DNA of 64,000 nt from Pedobacter sp. ISL-64 (GTDB taxonomy: Bacteria; Bacteroidota; Bacteroidia; Sphingobacteriales; Sphingobacteriaceae). Numbering within the stretch: the first letter of the stretch is position 1; every line of letters begins with the position of its first letter. The stretch spans positions 1-64,000 of the forward strand of contig NZ_JAGGPU010000001.1 in the NCBI RefSeq assembly GCF_018613605.1, in the 5' to 3' direction. A program made the translations under genes and the position numbers. The notes beneath the pieces were generated by a model. It was not told the DNA's origin and ran no database searches. It saw only the letters and a list, made by a program, of their open reading frames with translations. Of the stretch, positions 51,422 to 60,504 are shown one piece after another.

Positions 51422-54112
51422 ATGAAACTCAAAATTACTCTCGCAATCAGTTTTCTATCTCTACTTATTGTTTTTGCCGCATTTAAAATGGATGATGATC
51501 CATTTAGTCAGCTCTTGCAAAAACTCGAAGATTACACCAGTAAAAATCCACAAGAAAAAGTTCACCTTCACTTAGATAAGCCTTATTATGCCATTGGCGA
51601 TGATATTTGGTTCAAAGCCTATGTTGTAAATACCAAGACTTCGGCCCCTTCGGGCATTAGTAAGATCCTGTATGTAGAGCTGATAAATGAAAAGGATTCG
51701 CTAAAAAAACTAGTTAAGTTACCCATTATGGGAGGAATTACCTGGGGCGATTTTAAGTTAACAGATTCACTTGGTGAGGGCAATTATAGAATTAGGGCCT
51801 ATACCAATTACATGAGGAATTTTGGCACCGAATTCTTTTACGATAAGACAATTAAGATCGGAAATAGCTGGGCTAACAAAGTTTTTACAAAAACTTCTTA
51901 CAGTTTTACCAAAGAGAACAATGCAGATAAAGTAACGGCAACAGTTCATTTTGAAGATAAAAATGGCGTGGCTTACAGTGAAAATGAAGTAAGTTATGAA
52001 GTTCAGTTAGATTACCGTACCGTTACAAAGGGTAAAGTTAAAACAAGTTTAACAGGTGATGCGGTAATTAGCTTCACAAACAATCAATCTTTCCAAAATA
52101 AATCAGGGAAAATTATTGCGACCATCGCGCTGGATAATAAACAAAAAGTAATCAAATCTATCCCGATCACTTCCACCTCTAACAATGTTGATGTACAGTT
52201 TATGCCAGAGGGGGGAACACTTGTTGAAGAATTGCCCCAAAAAGTTGCCATTAAAGCTGTCAATGCCGATGGTCGCGGTGAAGATGTAGAAGGGGGTATA
52301 GTAGACGAAGGGGGAAATGAAGTAACCAGTTTTGCCACCAATTATTTAGGTATGGGTAGCTTTGTGTTTAATAATCAGGCAGGTAAGTCATATTCGGCAA
52401 AGGTTAAATTTAAGGATGGATCAGAAAAAACGTTTAAATTACCTGTGGCCGTTAAAAGTGGTTATGCACTTTCTGTAAATGCTTTAGATACAGGTAAAGT
52501 GGTGGTTAAAATTATGGCCAGTGCAGATCTTGTGAATGGCGATGAACTAAAAGTTGTGGCGCAGCATGGTGGCAATGTATATTATGGCTCGAAAGCTAAA
52601 ATGGATAAACAGGTACTAGTGGCCAATATTCCAAAAAAGAACCTGCCAACTGGTATTGTACAGTTTACTTTATTTTCAAGCAGCAATCAACCTTTGGCAG
52701 AGCGGTTGGTTTTTATTAATAACAAGGCCGAATTAATTGACATATCGATTAATGCATCAGGAGTTTCTGGTTCAAAAAGAGGAAAAGCAGCCTTTACTTT
52801 CGATGCTGCTAATGACAGCAAGCCCGTTTTAGGTAGTTTTTCGGTTGCTGTAACCAATACGGCAAAAGTAACACCTGATGAAAATAACGAGTCTAATATC
52901 CTCACCTCGTTGTTACTTACCTCTGATTTGAGTGGCTATGTGGAGAAACCCAACCATTATTTTTTAAAGGATGATCTTCAAACACAAAAGGAACTCGATA
53001 ACTTAATGCTTACCCAGGGCTGGAGAAGATTTCTTTGGAAAAATATTATCAATGGTGTTGGTCCGAATATTACCTATAAACCCGAGCAGTCTATTACCAT
53101 TAGCGGAACGGTAACGAAAGGCAATAAACCTGTACCTGGTGGTAAGGTAATGCTAATGGCTACAAAAGGAACGATGTACATTTTGGATACGGAAACCAAT
53201 GCCGAAGGAAAGTTTGTTTTCGATAATTTAAGTTTTGGCGATAGTACAAAATTTGTTGTTCAGGCCAGAACTAAAACAGAAAGGAAGTTTGTGGATATTA
53301 ATCTTGATATCGTTCCCGGGCAGATTGTAACCAAGAACAAAAATGGAGCCGATATCGATATCAATGTGAATAATACTTTAATGAAGTATATTAAAGAAAG
53401 TGATAACTATTTTAATGAGATGACCCGTTTAGGCCTGCTGGAGCGGACCATTAAACTCGAAGAAGTAACGATTACTGAAAAGAAAAACCCGGCGAAGAAT
53501 TCATCCAACCTAAATGGTGCGGGAAGAGCCGATTTCATAATGACCGCTGATCAATTATCTACCTGCGTTACCTTATCGCAATGTTTGCAAGGCCGTTTAC
53601 CAGGAGTGATATTTAGGGGGAATGTGCCATACTTGATGCGCAGTCAAGACACACCAATTCGTATTATTGTTGATGGCATACAAATGGAGGCCGATTTTCT
53701 GGATAACGTTACACCTAGCGATGTAGAATCCATCGAGCTGTTAAAAAGTATCGGAAATACTGCAATTTATGGTTCACAAGGTGGCGGAGGTGTAATTATC
53801 ATTACAACTAAACGTGGTGATGGGGGAAGAAGTACCGATCGTTATGCACCAGGAATTGTAACCTTTAATCCAAAAGGATTTACGATTTCAAGAGAGTTTT
53901 ATTCACCAAAATATGATGCGGCAAGCTCAAGCAGCAGGACCGATTTCAGAACAACTATTTATTGGAATCCACAGGTTGTTTCAGATAAAGATGGAAAAGC
54001 ACAATTCGAATTTTATAATGCAGATGAGCCTGGAACCTATCGCGTAGTAGTAGAAGGAATAGATACAGTAGGGCATTTAGCAAGAAAAGTTTACACTTAT
54101 GATGTTAAATAG
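51422..54112 (+). CDS. Macroglobulin-like exported protein with TonB plug domain but no barrel
   Basis: 896 aa from the ATG at 51422. A signal peptide (about 1-20) is followed by MG2/alpha-2-macroglobulin-like beta domains (YAIGDDIWFKAYVVN at about 50-150 and further repeats), then a carboxypeptidase-like beta domain near 560. A TonB plug-like domain spans about 700-800 (LSQCLQGRLPGVIFRG, IRIIVDGIQMEADF, IYGSQGGGGVIIITTK). After it there are only about 90 residues, another macroglobulin-type strand pattern, so the 22-strand barrel is absent. It may be a scaffold or signal component rather than a transporter. Confidence 0.8.
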   Translation: MKLKITLAISFLSLLIVFAAFKMDDDPFSQLLQKLEDYTSKNPQEKVHLHLDKPYYAIGDDIWFKAYVVNTKTSAPSGISKILYVELINEKDSLKKLVKLPIMGGITWGDFKLTDSLGEGNYRIRAYTNYMRNFGTEFFYDKTIKIGNSWANKVFTKTSYSFTKENNADKVTATVHFEDKNGVAYSENEVSYEVQLDYRTVTKGKVKTSLTGDAVISFTNNQSFQNKSGKIIATIALDNKQKVIKSIPITSTSNNVDVQFMPEGGTLVEELPQKVAIKAVNADGRGEDVEGGIVDEGGNEVTSFATNYLGMGSFVFNNQAGKSYSAKVKFKDGSEKTFKLPVAVKSGYALSVNALDTGKVVVKIMASADLVNGDELKVVAQHGGNVYYGSKAKMDKQVLVANIPKKNLPTGIVQFTLFSSSNQPLAERLVFINNKAELIDISINASGVSGSKRGKAAFTFDAANDSKPVLGSFSVAVTNTAKVTPDENNESNILTSLLLTSDLSGYVEKPNHYFLKDDLQTQKELDNLMLTQGWRRFLWKNIINGVGPNITYKPEQSITISGTVTKGNKPVPGGKVMLMATKGTMYILDTETNAEGKFVFDNLSFGDSTKFVVQARTKTERKFVDINLDIVPGQIVTKNKNGADIDINVNNTLMKYIKESDNYFNEMTRLGLLERTIKLEEVTITEKKNPAKNSSNLNGAGRADFIMTADQLSTCVTLSQCLQGRLPGVIFRGNVPYLMRSQDTPIRIIVDGIQMEADFLDNVTPSDVESIELLKSIGNTAIYGSQGGGGVIIITTKRGDGGRSTDRYAPGIVTFNPKGFTISREFYSPKYDAASSSSRTDFRTTIYWNPQVVSDKDGKAQFEFYNADEPGTYRVVVEGIDTVGHLARKVYTYDVK

Positions 54113-54209
54113 AGAAAAATAGATAAATTTGAATTAGTATGCATGCATAGTTTATGCTGCGGTATATTATCTTGATACTAGATTCTTAAATCTTGATGCT
54201 ATTTAAAAT

Positions 54210-54971
54210 ATGAATACAATAAAAGTAAGTGTTAAAGACCGCCTGGCAACCATTACCTTAGATAGAGGAAAATCGAATGCCTTAAACCGCGAGTTGATTA
54301 CCGAGCTTGACGATATGCTTAAAAATATTATCGCCGATGATAACATTGGCGGTGTAATTTTAACCGGTACAGCACCTTTCTTTTCTGCTGGATTGGATTT
54401 GGTAGAACTTTATAACTATAACGAAGAAGAGGCTAAATCTTTCTGGCAGTTGTTTTTGGGTTTTACAGCCAGTATGGTCTCATTTAAAAAACCGATGGTA
54501 GCGGCAATCAGTGGCCATAGCCCAGCCGGCGGATGCGTAATGGCATTGGCCTGCGATTATCGGGTAATGGCAGAAGGACAATATATTATTGGACTTAATG
54601 AGGTACCAGTAGGTATTATTGTGCCAAATAGTATTTTTCAATTGTATGCGTTTTGGTTAGGTAAGGCTGAAGCCAGTCGTAGTTTGCTTTCAGGTAAACT
54701 TTACAGCCCCGAAGAAGCTTTAAAAGTCGGTTTGGTTGATGAATTGGTGAAAAATGAAAGTTTGTTAACTGCTGCCGAACGTAAGATTAAGAAATATATG
54801 GAGCTCGAAAGTAATACCTGGTCGCAAAGCAAGTTAAATATACGCGAGGAATTAATTGCTGCCGTAACTGCAGATCAGTCGGCTACTTTAGAAAAAATGT
54901 TAGCACAATGGTGGTCGCCGGCAACACGCCATATTTTAAAAACAATTTTAGCTAATCTGCAGAGAAAGTAA
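54210..54971 (+). CDS. Enoyl-CoA hydratase/isomerase family protein
   Basis: 253 aa, crotonase fold. The oxyanion-hole segments GTAPFFSAGLDLVEL (about 52-66) and ISGHSPAGGCVMALACDYRV (about 98-117) are clear. The usual catalytic Glu of hydratases in the second segment is not obvious (here GCVMAL), so it may be an isomerase or other crotonase member. It precedes a dienoyl-CoA reductase-like SDR, suggesting a fatty-acid oxidation context. Confidence 0.9.
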   Translation: MNTIKVSVKDRLATITLDRGKSNALNRELITELDDMLKNIIADDNIGGVILTGTAPFFSAGLDLVELYNYNEEEAKSFWQLFLGFTASMVSFKKPMVAAISGHSPAGGCVMALACDYRVMAEGQYIIGLNEVPVGIIVPNSIFQLYAFWLGKAEASRSLLSGKLYSPEEALKVGLVDELVKNESLLTAAERKIKKYMELESNTWSQSKLNIREELIAAVTADQSATLEKMLAQWWSPATRHILKTILANLQRK

Positions 54972-55113
54972 GTTTGGAGTTTGGAGCAGGGCGTTTGGAG
55001 TCGATTACTCGGTTCAAACAACTGAGCGATTACTACAGCACGGTTAACCAGTTTCAACAATTACCACTTAACCATTCCCAGCAAGTTAGCTTTAACCAAT
55101 TAACCAATATACT

Positions 55114-55995
55114 ATGTTCAGTTATAATGCACCAATGCTCAGAGAAGACGCTTTAAAAGGAAAAACCATTGTAATTACAGGTGGTGGAACGGGGTTAGGG
55201 AAAGCAATGGGCGTATATTTCTTGAAATTAGGAGCCAACCTCGTAATCACAAGCAGAAAACAGGATGTACTGCAAAAAACTGCCGATGAAATGGAAGAAA
55301 AAACAGGTGGCAAAGTATTGGCAGTTGCCTGTGATGTAAGAGAAGTAGCACAGGTAGAAAACGTATTGGCCAAAACTTTAGAAAAATTTGGTTCAGTTGA
55401 TGTACTATTGAACAATGCTGCGGGTAATTTCATCTCTCCAACCGAACGGTTATCAGCCAATGCATTTTCATCCATTATCGATATCGTTTTAAAAGGAACG
55501 GTTAACTGTACACTTACCTTTGGTAAACACTGGATTAAGGAAAAACAAGCGGCAACAGTTTTAAATATAATTACCACTTACGCTTTTACAGGCTCAGCCT
55601 ATGTTGTGCCTTCTGCCTGTGCAAAAGGTGGCGTTTTAGCACTTACAAGGTCTTTGGCCGTTGAGTGGGGTAAATACGGTATTCGTACCAATGCGATTGC
55701 CCCAGGTCCGTTCCCAACCAAAGGCGCATGGGAGCGTTTATTGCCCGGCGATTTAGCCAAAAAATTCGATTTCAAAAACCGTGTACCGTTGAAAAGAGTT
55801 GGCGATCATCAGGAACTCGCCAATTTAGCTGCATTTCTGGTGAGCGATTTCTCTGGATACATTAATGGCGAAGTAATTACCATTGATGGCGGCGAATGGC
55901 TGCAGGGAGCAGGCCAGATGAATGGTCTGGAAGCAATCCCGAACGAAATGTGGGATATGCTCGAGCAAATGACACGAAGCGCTAAAGGAAGCTAG
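55114..55995 (+). CDS. SDR family oxidoreductase, 2,4-dienoyl-CoA reductase-like
   Basis: 293 aa. The Rossmann loop GGGTGLGKAMGVYFL (about 21-35), NNAAGNFISP and a VPSACAKGGVLALTRSLAVEW segment identify the SDR family. The YxxxK tyrosine position is a Ser here (SACAK), the pattern of 2,4-dienoyl-CoA reductases of the DECR type rather than of typical FabG. The C-terminal GDHQELANLAAFLVSD...GEVITIDGG is standard. NADPH-dependent; probably acts in unsaturated fatty-acid beta-oxidation together with the upstream crotonase. Confidence 0.88.
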   Translation: MFSYNAPMLREDALKGKTIVITGGGTGLGKAMGVYFLKLGANLVITSRKQDVLQKTADEMEEKTGGKVLAVACDVREVAQVENVLAKTLEKFGSVDVLLNNAAGNFISPTERLSANAFSSIIDIVLKGTVNCTLTFGKHWIKEKQAATVLNIITTYAFTGSAYVVPSACAKGGVLALTRSLAVEWGKYGIRTNAIAPGPFPTKGAWERLLPGDLAKKFDFKNRVPLKRVGDHQELANLAAFLVSDFSGYINGEVITIDGGEWLQGAGQMNGLEAIPNEMWDMLEQMTRSAKGS

Positions 55996-56047
55996 TATTT
56001 GATGACAAGTCTTATTACTTGATACTCGCTACTTGTTACTAAAATAT

Positions 56048-56055
56048 TATCTTTG
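56048..56055 (+). promoter_or_regulatory. -7 box of purD, five bases before the ATG
   Basis: TATCTTTG, a perfect TAnnTTTG, ends five bases ahead of the purD ATG; same geometry as at hisS and the nucleoid-associated protein gene. Confidence 0.55.
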
Positions 56056-56060
56056 CCGAT

Positions 56061-57332
56061 ATGAATATCTTACTTTTAGGTTCAGGCGGCAGAGAAAGCA
56101 CATTCGCTTGGAAAATGAGCCAGTCTTCGCACTGCGATAAACTAATTATTGCTCCAGGTAACGGTGGTACAGGAGCTTATGGTACAAACATCAATATCAA
56201 TGTAAACGATTTTGATGCCATTAAAAAAGTAGTGCTTACCGAAAACATCGAACTCGTTGTAGTAGGTCCGGAAGAACCTTTGGTAAATGGTATTCACGAT
56301 TTTTTCCTTGCCGACAAAGCCATTGCGCACATTCCAGTTATCGGACCTAAAAAAGAAGGAGCTATTTTAGAAGGGAGTAAAGATTTTTCTAAACAGTTTA
56401 TGGAGCGCCATGGTATTCCAACTGCTGCCTCAAAATCTTTCACCCCCGAAACTTTAGAAGATGGCTTGGCTTATTTGCAAAACCATGCATTGCCAGTTGT
56501 TTTAAAGGCCGACGGTTTGGCAGCAGGTAAAGGTGTGTTAATCTGTACCGAAACCATCGAGGCTCAGGAAGAATTAAAACTGATGCTTGGCGGTAAATTT
56601 GGTGCAGCCGGGGCAACAGTAGTAATCGAAGAATTTTTAAGCGGGATAGAACTTTCGGTATTTATTTTAACCGATGGCGAAAATTATATCACACTGCCTT
56701 CAGCTAAAGATTATAAACGGATTGGTCAAGGCGATACCGGTTTAAATACTGGTGGTATGGGCTCCGTTTCGCCAGTTCCTTTTGCCACACCAGAATTTTT
56801 GGCTAAAGTAGAAGAACGGATTATTAAGCCAACAGTTGAGGGTTTAAAGAAAGATAATATCGATTATACAGGTTTCATCTTCTTCGGACTGATAAAAGTA
56901 GGGGAAGAGCCATTTGTAATCGAGTACAATGCGCGTATGGGCGATCCTGAAACAGAGAGTGTGATCCCTAGAGTTGAAAACGACTTGGTAGAGTTGTTTT
57001 TAGCTACTGCCAACAAACAATTAAACCAGGTGAGTTTGGTTATTTCTGAGCAAACAGCTGCTACTGTAATGATTGTGGCAGGTGGTTACCCAGGCGATTA
57101 CCTGAAGGGTAAAGCCATTACCGGAATTGAAAACCTACGTCATTCTAACGCATTCCATGCCGGAACATTGTTAGAAAATGATGTCGTGAAAACAAATGGA
57201 GGAAGGGTAATTGCGATTACCAGTTTGCAAAAAGATTTGTTTACTGCCTTACAATCTGCAACAGCTGATGCTGGCAGAATTTATTTCGACGGGAAATATT
57301 TCAGAGAAGATATTGGTTTTGACTTAATTTAA
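56061..57332 (+). CDS. purD: Phosphoribosylamine-glycine ligase
   Basis: 423 aa. N-terminal NILLLGSGGRESTFAWKM, the ATP-grasp core with LKADGLAAGKGVLIC, VIEEFLSGIELSVFILTDG, and GDTGLNTGGMGSVSPVPF, and the metal-binding VIEYNARMGDPETESVIPR are all present. It makes glycinamide ribonucleotide, the second step of de novo purine synthesis. Complete, monocistronic, and probably leaderless; the SMI1-family gene follows after 12 bases. Confidence 0.97.
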   Translation: MNILLLGSGGRESTFAWKMSQSSHCDKLIIAPGNGGTGAYGTNININVNDFDAIKKVVLTENIELVVVGPEEPLVNGIHDFFLADKAIAHIPVIGPKKEGAILEGSKDFSKQFMERHGIPTAASKSFTPETLEDGLAYLQNHALPVVLKADGLAAGKGVLICTETIEAQEELKLMLGGKFGAAGATVVIEEFLSGIELSVFILTDGENYITLPSAKDYKRIGQGDTGLNTGGMGSVSPVPFATPEFLAKVEERIIKPTVEGLKKDNIDYTGFIFFGLIKVGEEPFVIEYNARMGDPETESVIPRVENDLVELFLATANKQLNQVSLVISEQTAATVMIVAGGYPGDYLKGKAITGIENLRHSNAFHAGTLLENDVVKTNGGRVIAITSLQKDLFTALQSATADAGRIYFDGKYFREDIGFDLI

Positions 57333-57344
57333 AAAGAACATAAG

Positions 57345-57851
57345 TTGAAAAAAGTACTTAAGAAGATCTCCGAAATCGCAATTAAACAAGGAGAGTTTAG
57401 TTTTACACCTGAGCAAACCGAAGCAAAGTGGCTAGGTAATCAGCCTGCTACCTTAGCTGAAATACAAGAGGCTGAAGCAAGACTAGGAGTAACGTTTCCA
57501 ACGGATTATAAAGATTTTCTGTTGATTGCCAATGGATTTACCACGCCAAATGAACACGTTGATCCGTCGTTTTCAAAAGCAAGTGATATTGCATTTCTAA
57601 AGGATGTTGATCCACAGCTGATCGAAGTTTGGACAGAAAATATCGAATTGCTTGAGGTAGCAATTAAACTGGCCAGAAGCATTATTGTTGCTGGCTTAGG
57701 GGAAGAGCAATATTTTCTTCTAATCCCGCCGGTAATCGAAAATGCAGATTGGGAATATTGGAAATTCGCATCGTGGATTCCGGGAGAAGACCCTTACGAA
57801 GGGTTGGAGAATTATTTTATCAACGTATTGGATTTCTTAAAATCTGCATAA
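57345..57851 (+). CDS. SMI1/KNR4 family protein
   Basis: 168 aa, starting at TTG (57345); no ATG is available nearby. The SMI1/KNR4 fold shows in TLAEIQEAEARLGVTFPTDYKDFLLIANG near 36-65. Members often serve as immunity proteins to polymorphic toxins, but no toxin gene is adjacent. It follows purD by 12 bases and may be read through from it. Shares a bidirectional terminator with the TlpA-like gene. Confidence 0.88.
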   Translation: MKKVLKKISEIAIKQGEFSFTPEQTEAKWLGNQPATLAEIQEAEARLGVTFPTDYKDFLLIANGFTTPNEHVDPSFSKASDIAFLKDVDPQLIEVWTENIELLEVAIKLARSIIVAGLGEEQYFLLIPPVIENADWEYWKFASWIPGEDPYEGLENYFINVLDFLKSA

Positions 57852-57867
57852 TGCGTTTTCGTATAAA

Positions 57868-57905
57868 CAAAGAAAGCCCCAATTTTGATTGGGGCTTTCT
57901 TTGTT
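57868..57905. terminator. Bidirectional terminator between SMI1 and TlpA-like genes
   Basis: Perfect 17-bp stem (ACAAAGAAAGCCCCAAT and its complement) around a four-base TTTG loop, with A- and T-rich flanks on both sides. Confidence 0.9.
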
Positions 57906-57917
57906 TTGAATGCTTTT

Positions 57918-59072
57918 TTATTTCGATTTACTTCCAAGTAATTCTTGAAGTTTGTCTTGTAACGCTTGTTCTCTTAATCCTTTAGCAATAATTTTACCCG
58001 TTGGATCAATCAAGAAATTAGCCGGGATTGATTGGATGCCATACATTTGAGCCACTTCATTGCTCCAGCCGTTCAAATCAGATACATGCGTCCAGGTTAA
58101 CTTGTCGGCTTCGATGGCTTTTTGCCATGCTGCTTTAGTTGTTCTGGTATTTCCTCCATCCAACGAAACACCCAATACAGTAAAGCCTTTATCTTTAAAT
58201 TTGTTGTAAGCTACTACCACATTTGGGTTTTCCTGACGGCATGGGCCACACCATGATGCCCAAAAATCTACCAGTACGTATTTACCTTTAAAATCGGATA
58301 GTTTAACAGGTTTACCTGCAGTATTAACTTGCGTAAAGTCCATAGCCATGGCACCTACAGCGGTTTTTCTTCCAGCATCGAATATTTGAGCAAGTTTTTT
58401 ACCTGTTGTAGTTGCCTTCAAGTCTGGAGATAATGCGACAAAAGCTTTTTCTGCTGCTGTTGCCTGATCAGGATCTGCAGCCAATTGGCTAATTGCGCTT
58501 AAGCCGATAAATGATTTTGGATTGCCGTTTGCATACTGTAATAATAATGGAGCCATTCCAGCAGCTTCTTTTTCATAACGGGCACCTAAAGCGCCCATAA
58601 CAGCTTTATCTTGTTTTTGCTCGGGTGTATAGGCTGCATATTCCGCATTAATTGCAGCAAGTTTATCTGCTACAGGTTTAGTTAATGCTTTTAATTTCTT
58701 TGCATCGTCATTAACTGGTGAGCCAGTAATTGTTGCTTTCTTTAAAGAATCCGTTGCCGCTAGCTTTATATTTCCCGGCTCTACATATAGCGATAAAGCA
58801 TCTAATTTCTCACCCTGTGCCGGACGGTTTACGTAAGGGTTTTTGTTTAAGAAAAGACTTCCCTGTGCAGGATTTAACAATGTTCCTTTAAATGCAAAAG
58901 TGCCATTTGTTACAGTTGCCGAATCGGTAATGTTTTTACCATCTCCCTGATAGATCAGGTAAACCTTATCTCCGGTTTTCAATCCTTTTATATCGCCATT
59001 AACTGTAAATGGCTTCTGTGCCAAGGCTGCAAGGGGCAATAGTGCCATCGCAGATAATAATAGTTTTTTCAT
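57918..59072 (-). CDS. DUF4369-TlpA thioredoxin-like periplasmic protein
   Basis: 384 aa. Signal peptide (1-18), an N-terminal DUF4369 domain (about 20-110, GDIKGLKTGDKVYLIYQGDG), a helical linker, and a C-terminal AhpC/TlpA thioredoxin domain (245-384) with WCGPC in FWASWCGPCRQENP and QSIPANFLIDPTGKII. Bacteroidota use many of these as extracytoplasmic disulfide reductases. Intact active-site cysteines. Monocistronic. Confidence 0.92.
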   Translation of the reverse strand: MKKLLLSAMALLPLAALAQKPFTVNGDIKGLKTGDKVYLIYQGDGKNITDSATVTNGTFAFKGTLLNPAQGSLFLNKNPYVNRPAQGEKLDALSLYVEPGNIKLAATDSLKKATITGSPVNDDAKKLKALTKPVADKLAAINAEYAAYTPEQKQDKAVMGALGARYEKEAAGMAPLLLQYANGNPKSFIGLSAISQLAADPDQATAAEKAFVALSPDLKATTTGKKLAQIFDAGRKTAVGAMAMDFTQVNTAGKPVKLSDFKGKYVLVDFWASWCGPCRQENPNVVVAYNKFKDKGFTVLGVSLDGGNTRTTKAAWQKAIEADKLTWTHVSDLNGWSNEVAQMYGIQSIPANFLIDPTGKIIAKGLREQALQDKLQELLGSKSK

Positions 59073-59251
59073 CTGTATAATATTTTTTTCATTGGTGATA
59101 AAGCTATCATGATTTGTTGATTTTACTTTGTGATATTGAAAATCATGATGGTTTCATGAGGTTAGTTTAATCTTGTCCAAATATAGAAATCTGTACCGCT
59201 AAAACGTAAATAGCTGTGTAAAATTATGATAGACTGTTTCAGGGATAGCTT

Positions 59252-60433
59252 TTAGTTCAGCTTTTGGTAGGTTCTCCACCATAAATCGGGCATTTCGCCA
59301 TTAACAGCAGTCTGGTAATCATCATATCTGCAAGGCACAAGGTGGTAACGCTCGTTTTTAGATTGTCCCGAAGGGTAAGGGACCTGCATCCACCAGCGGT
59401 CTGATTTTTTGCTTTTCACAAACATCATTTCTCCCGAACCGTCTTTTAAACTGGTTCGATAGATCATAAATTGTGATTTCGGTGTTAGCGGAAAATCCTT
59501 TTTTCGGGCATAAAATCCATCAACAAAATACCATACCATTTGAGCAAGTAAGAAGGCCGTTTGTCCATTATTGTCATAGGCCGGATTAAACTCGTAAAAA
59601 CCAATTGAGGTCAACTTATCATTCATGCCAGCATAACGGGCAATACGACAGGCTTCTTCGCCATCAAAACCATTTGGCGTGGTGTTCGCATTTGCTGCGG
59701 CATCTGCAGAACGGATAGCGCCCATGTCAAAGCTAATCATGTTTGCATTACGGATAATGGGCTCTGTTAGGGTAATGTCCTGAGCAAATTCACCCAAGCG
59801 GTGTACATCAAAATATAATTTATCCATCACGCTCAAACTTTCTTGGTTTACAAAATAAGTTTGATAACCCACATTGCTAAAATTGAAAAGGTAATTGGGC
59901 TGGTGCAGGAAAATTTTGTTCAGGTAACAGTCCGAGCGGGTAGCAATTCCTTCATTGTCGTCATCGCCAATGTCAAATTGGTTATCTATAACCACCAGAT
60001 CTACTTTTTGCTCTAAATCTTCATAACCCAGGTATTGGCCATAAGTTAAGTCTTGTCCACCGCCAATAATGATTGGAATAATGTCTTTTTTAATCAGTTC
60101 CGAAACCACCATCTTGATGGCAATGTAGGTATCGCCAATGGTTGCGCCGTGTTTAATATTGCCTAAATCGATAATCCTGCTATTAAAAGCACCTTCGTTG
60201 AGTTTATAAAATTTCTCTCTAAAATAATCGGGTGCCAGGGCAGAGCCTTCATTGTTAACGGCGCCTCTTCCATCAAGTACCCCAAAAATTGCCAGATCGT
60301 AGGTGTGCTCCTCAAAATCGGGGAACGATTCGGTGTAAATCTGCGCTTTTAACCCCAGCTGACTTGTGAAAAATCCTTGCTTGGGTGTAAAACTATCAGG
60401 GTTTATAGGGGAAAAGAAATCCGTTAATGACAT
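59252..60433 (-). CDS. Arginase-fold protein lacking canonical metal ligands (formimidoylglutamase-like)
   Basis: 393 aa. The ureohydrolase fold is evident, and the closest named relatives are formimidoylglutamase-like proteins of Bacteroidota. However the metal sites are degraded: GGGQD (Gln127 for His), DNQFD (Gln152 for the DAHxD His) and SFDMGAI (Gly238 for the second Asp of SxDxD). Asp128, Asp150, Asp154 and Asp236 remain. A normal binuclear manganese centre therefore cannot form, and hydrolysis is doubtful. It may be a non-catalytic or binding homologue. Divergent from an epimerase gene. Confidence 0.8.
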   Translation of the reverse strand: MSLTDFFSPINPDSFTPKQGFFTSQLGLKAQIYTESFPDFEEHTYDLAIFGVLDGRGAVNNEGSALAPDYFREKFYKLNEGAFNSRIIDLGNIKHGATIGDTYIAIKMVVSELIKKDIIPIIIGGGQDLTYGQYLGYEDLEQKVDLVVIDNQFDIGDDDNEGIATRSDCYLNKIFLHQPNYLFNFSNVGYQTYFVNQESLSVMDKLYFDVHRLGEFAQDITLTEPIIRNANMISFDMGAIRSADAAANANTTPNGFDGEEACRIARYAGMNDKLTSIGFYEFNPAYDNNGQTAFLLAQMVWYFVDGFYARKKDFPLTPKSQFMIYRTSLKDGSGEMMFVKSKKSDRWWMQVPYPSGQSKNERYHLVPCRYDDYQTAVNGEMPDLWWRTYQKLN

Positions 60434-60460
60434 ATATTTAAAACTCTCGGCTCAAATATC

Positions 60461-60468
60461 TATTTTTG
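60461..60468 (+). promoter_or_regulatory. Candidate -7 box of the epimerase/HAD operon
   Basis: TATTTTTG matches TAnnTTTG exactly, 36 bases before the ATG at 60505, in the divergent region with the arginase-fold gene. Confidence 0.4.
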
Positions 60469-60504
60469 AATGCGTATTTCCACATATAGCTCGAAAAAAA
60501 TAAA

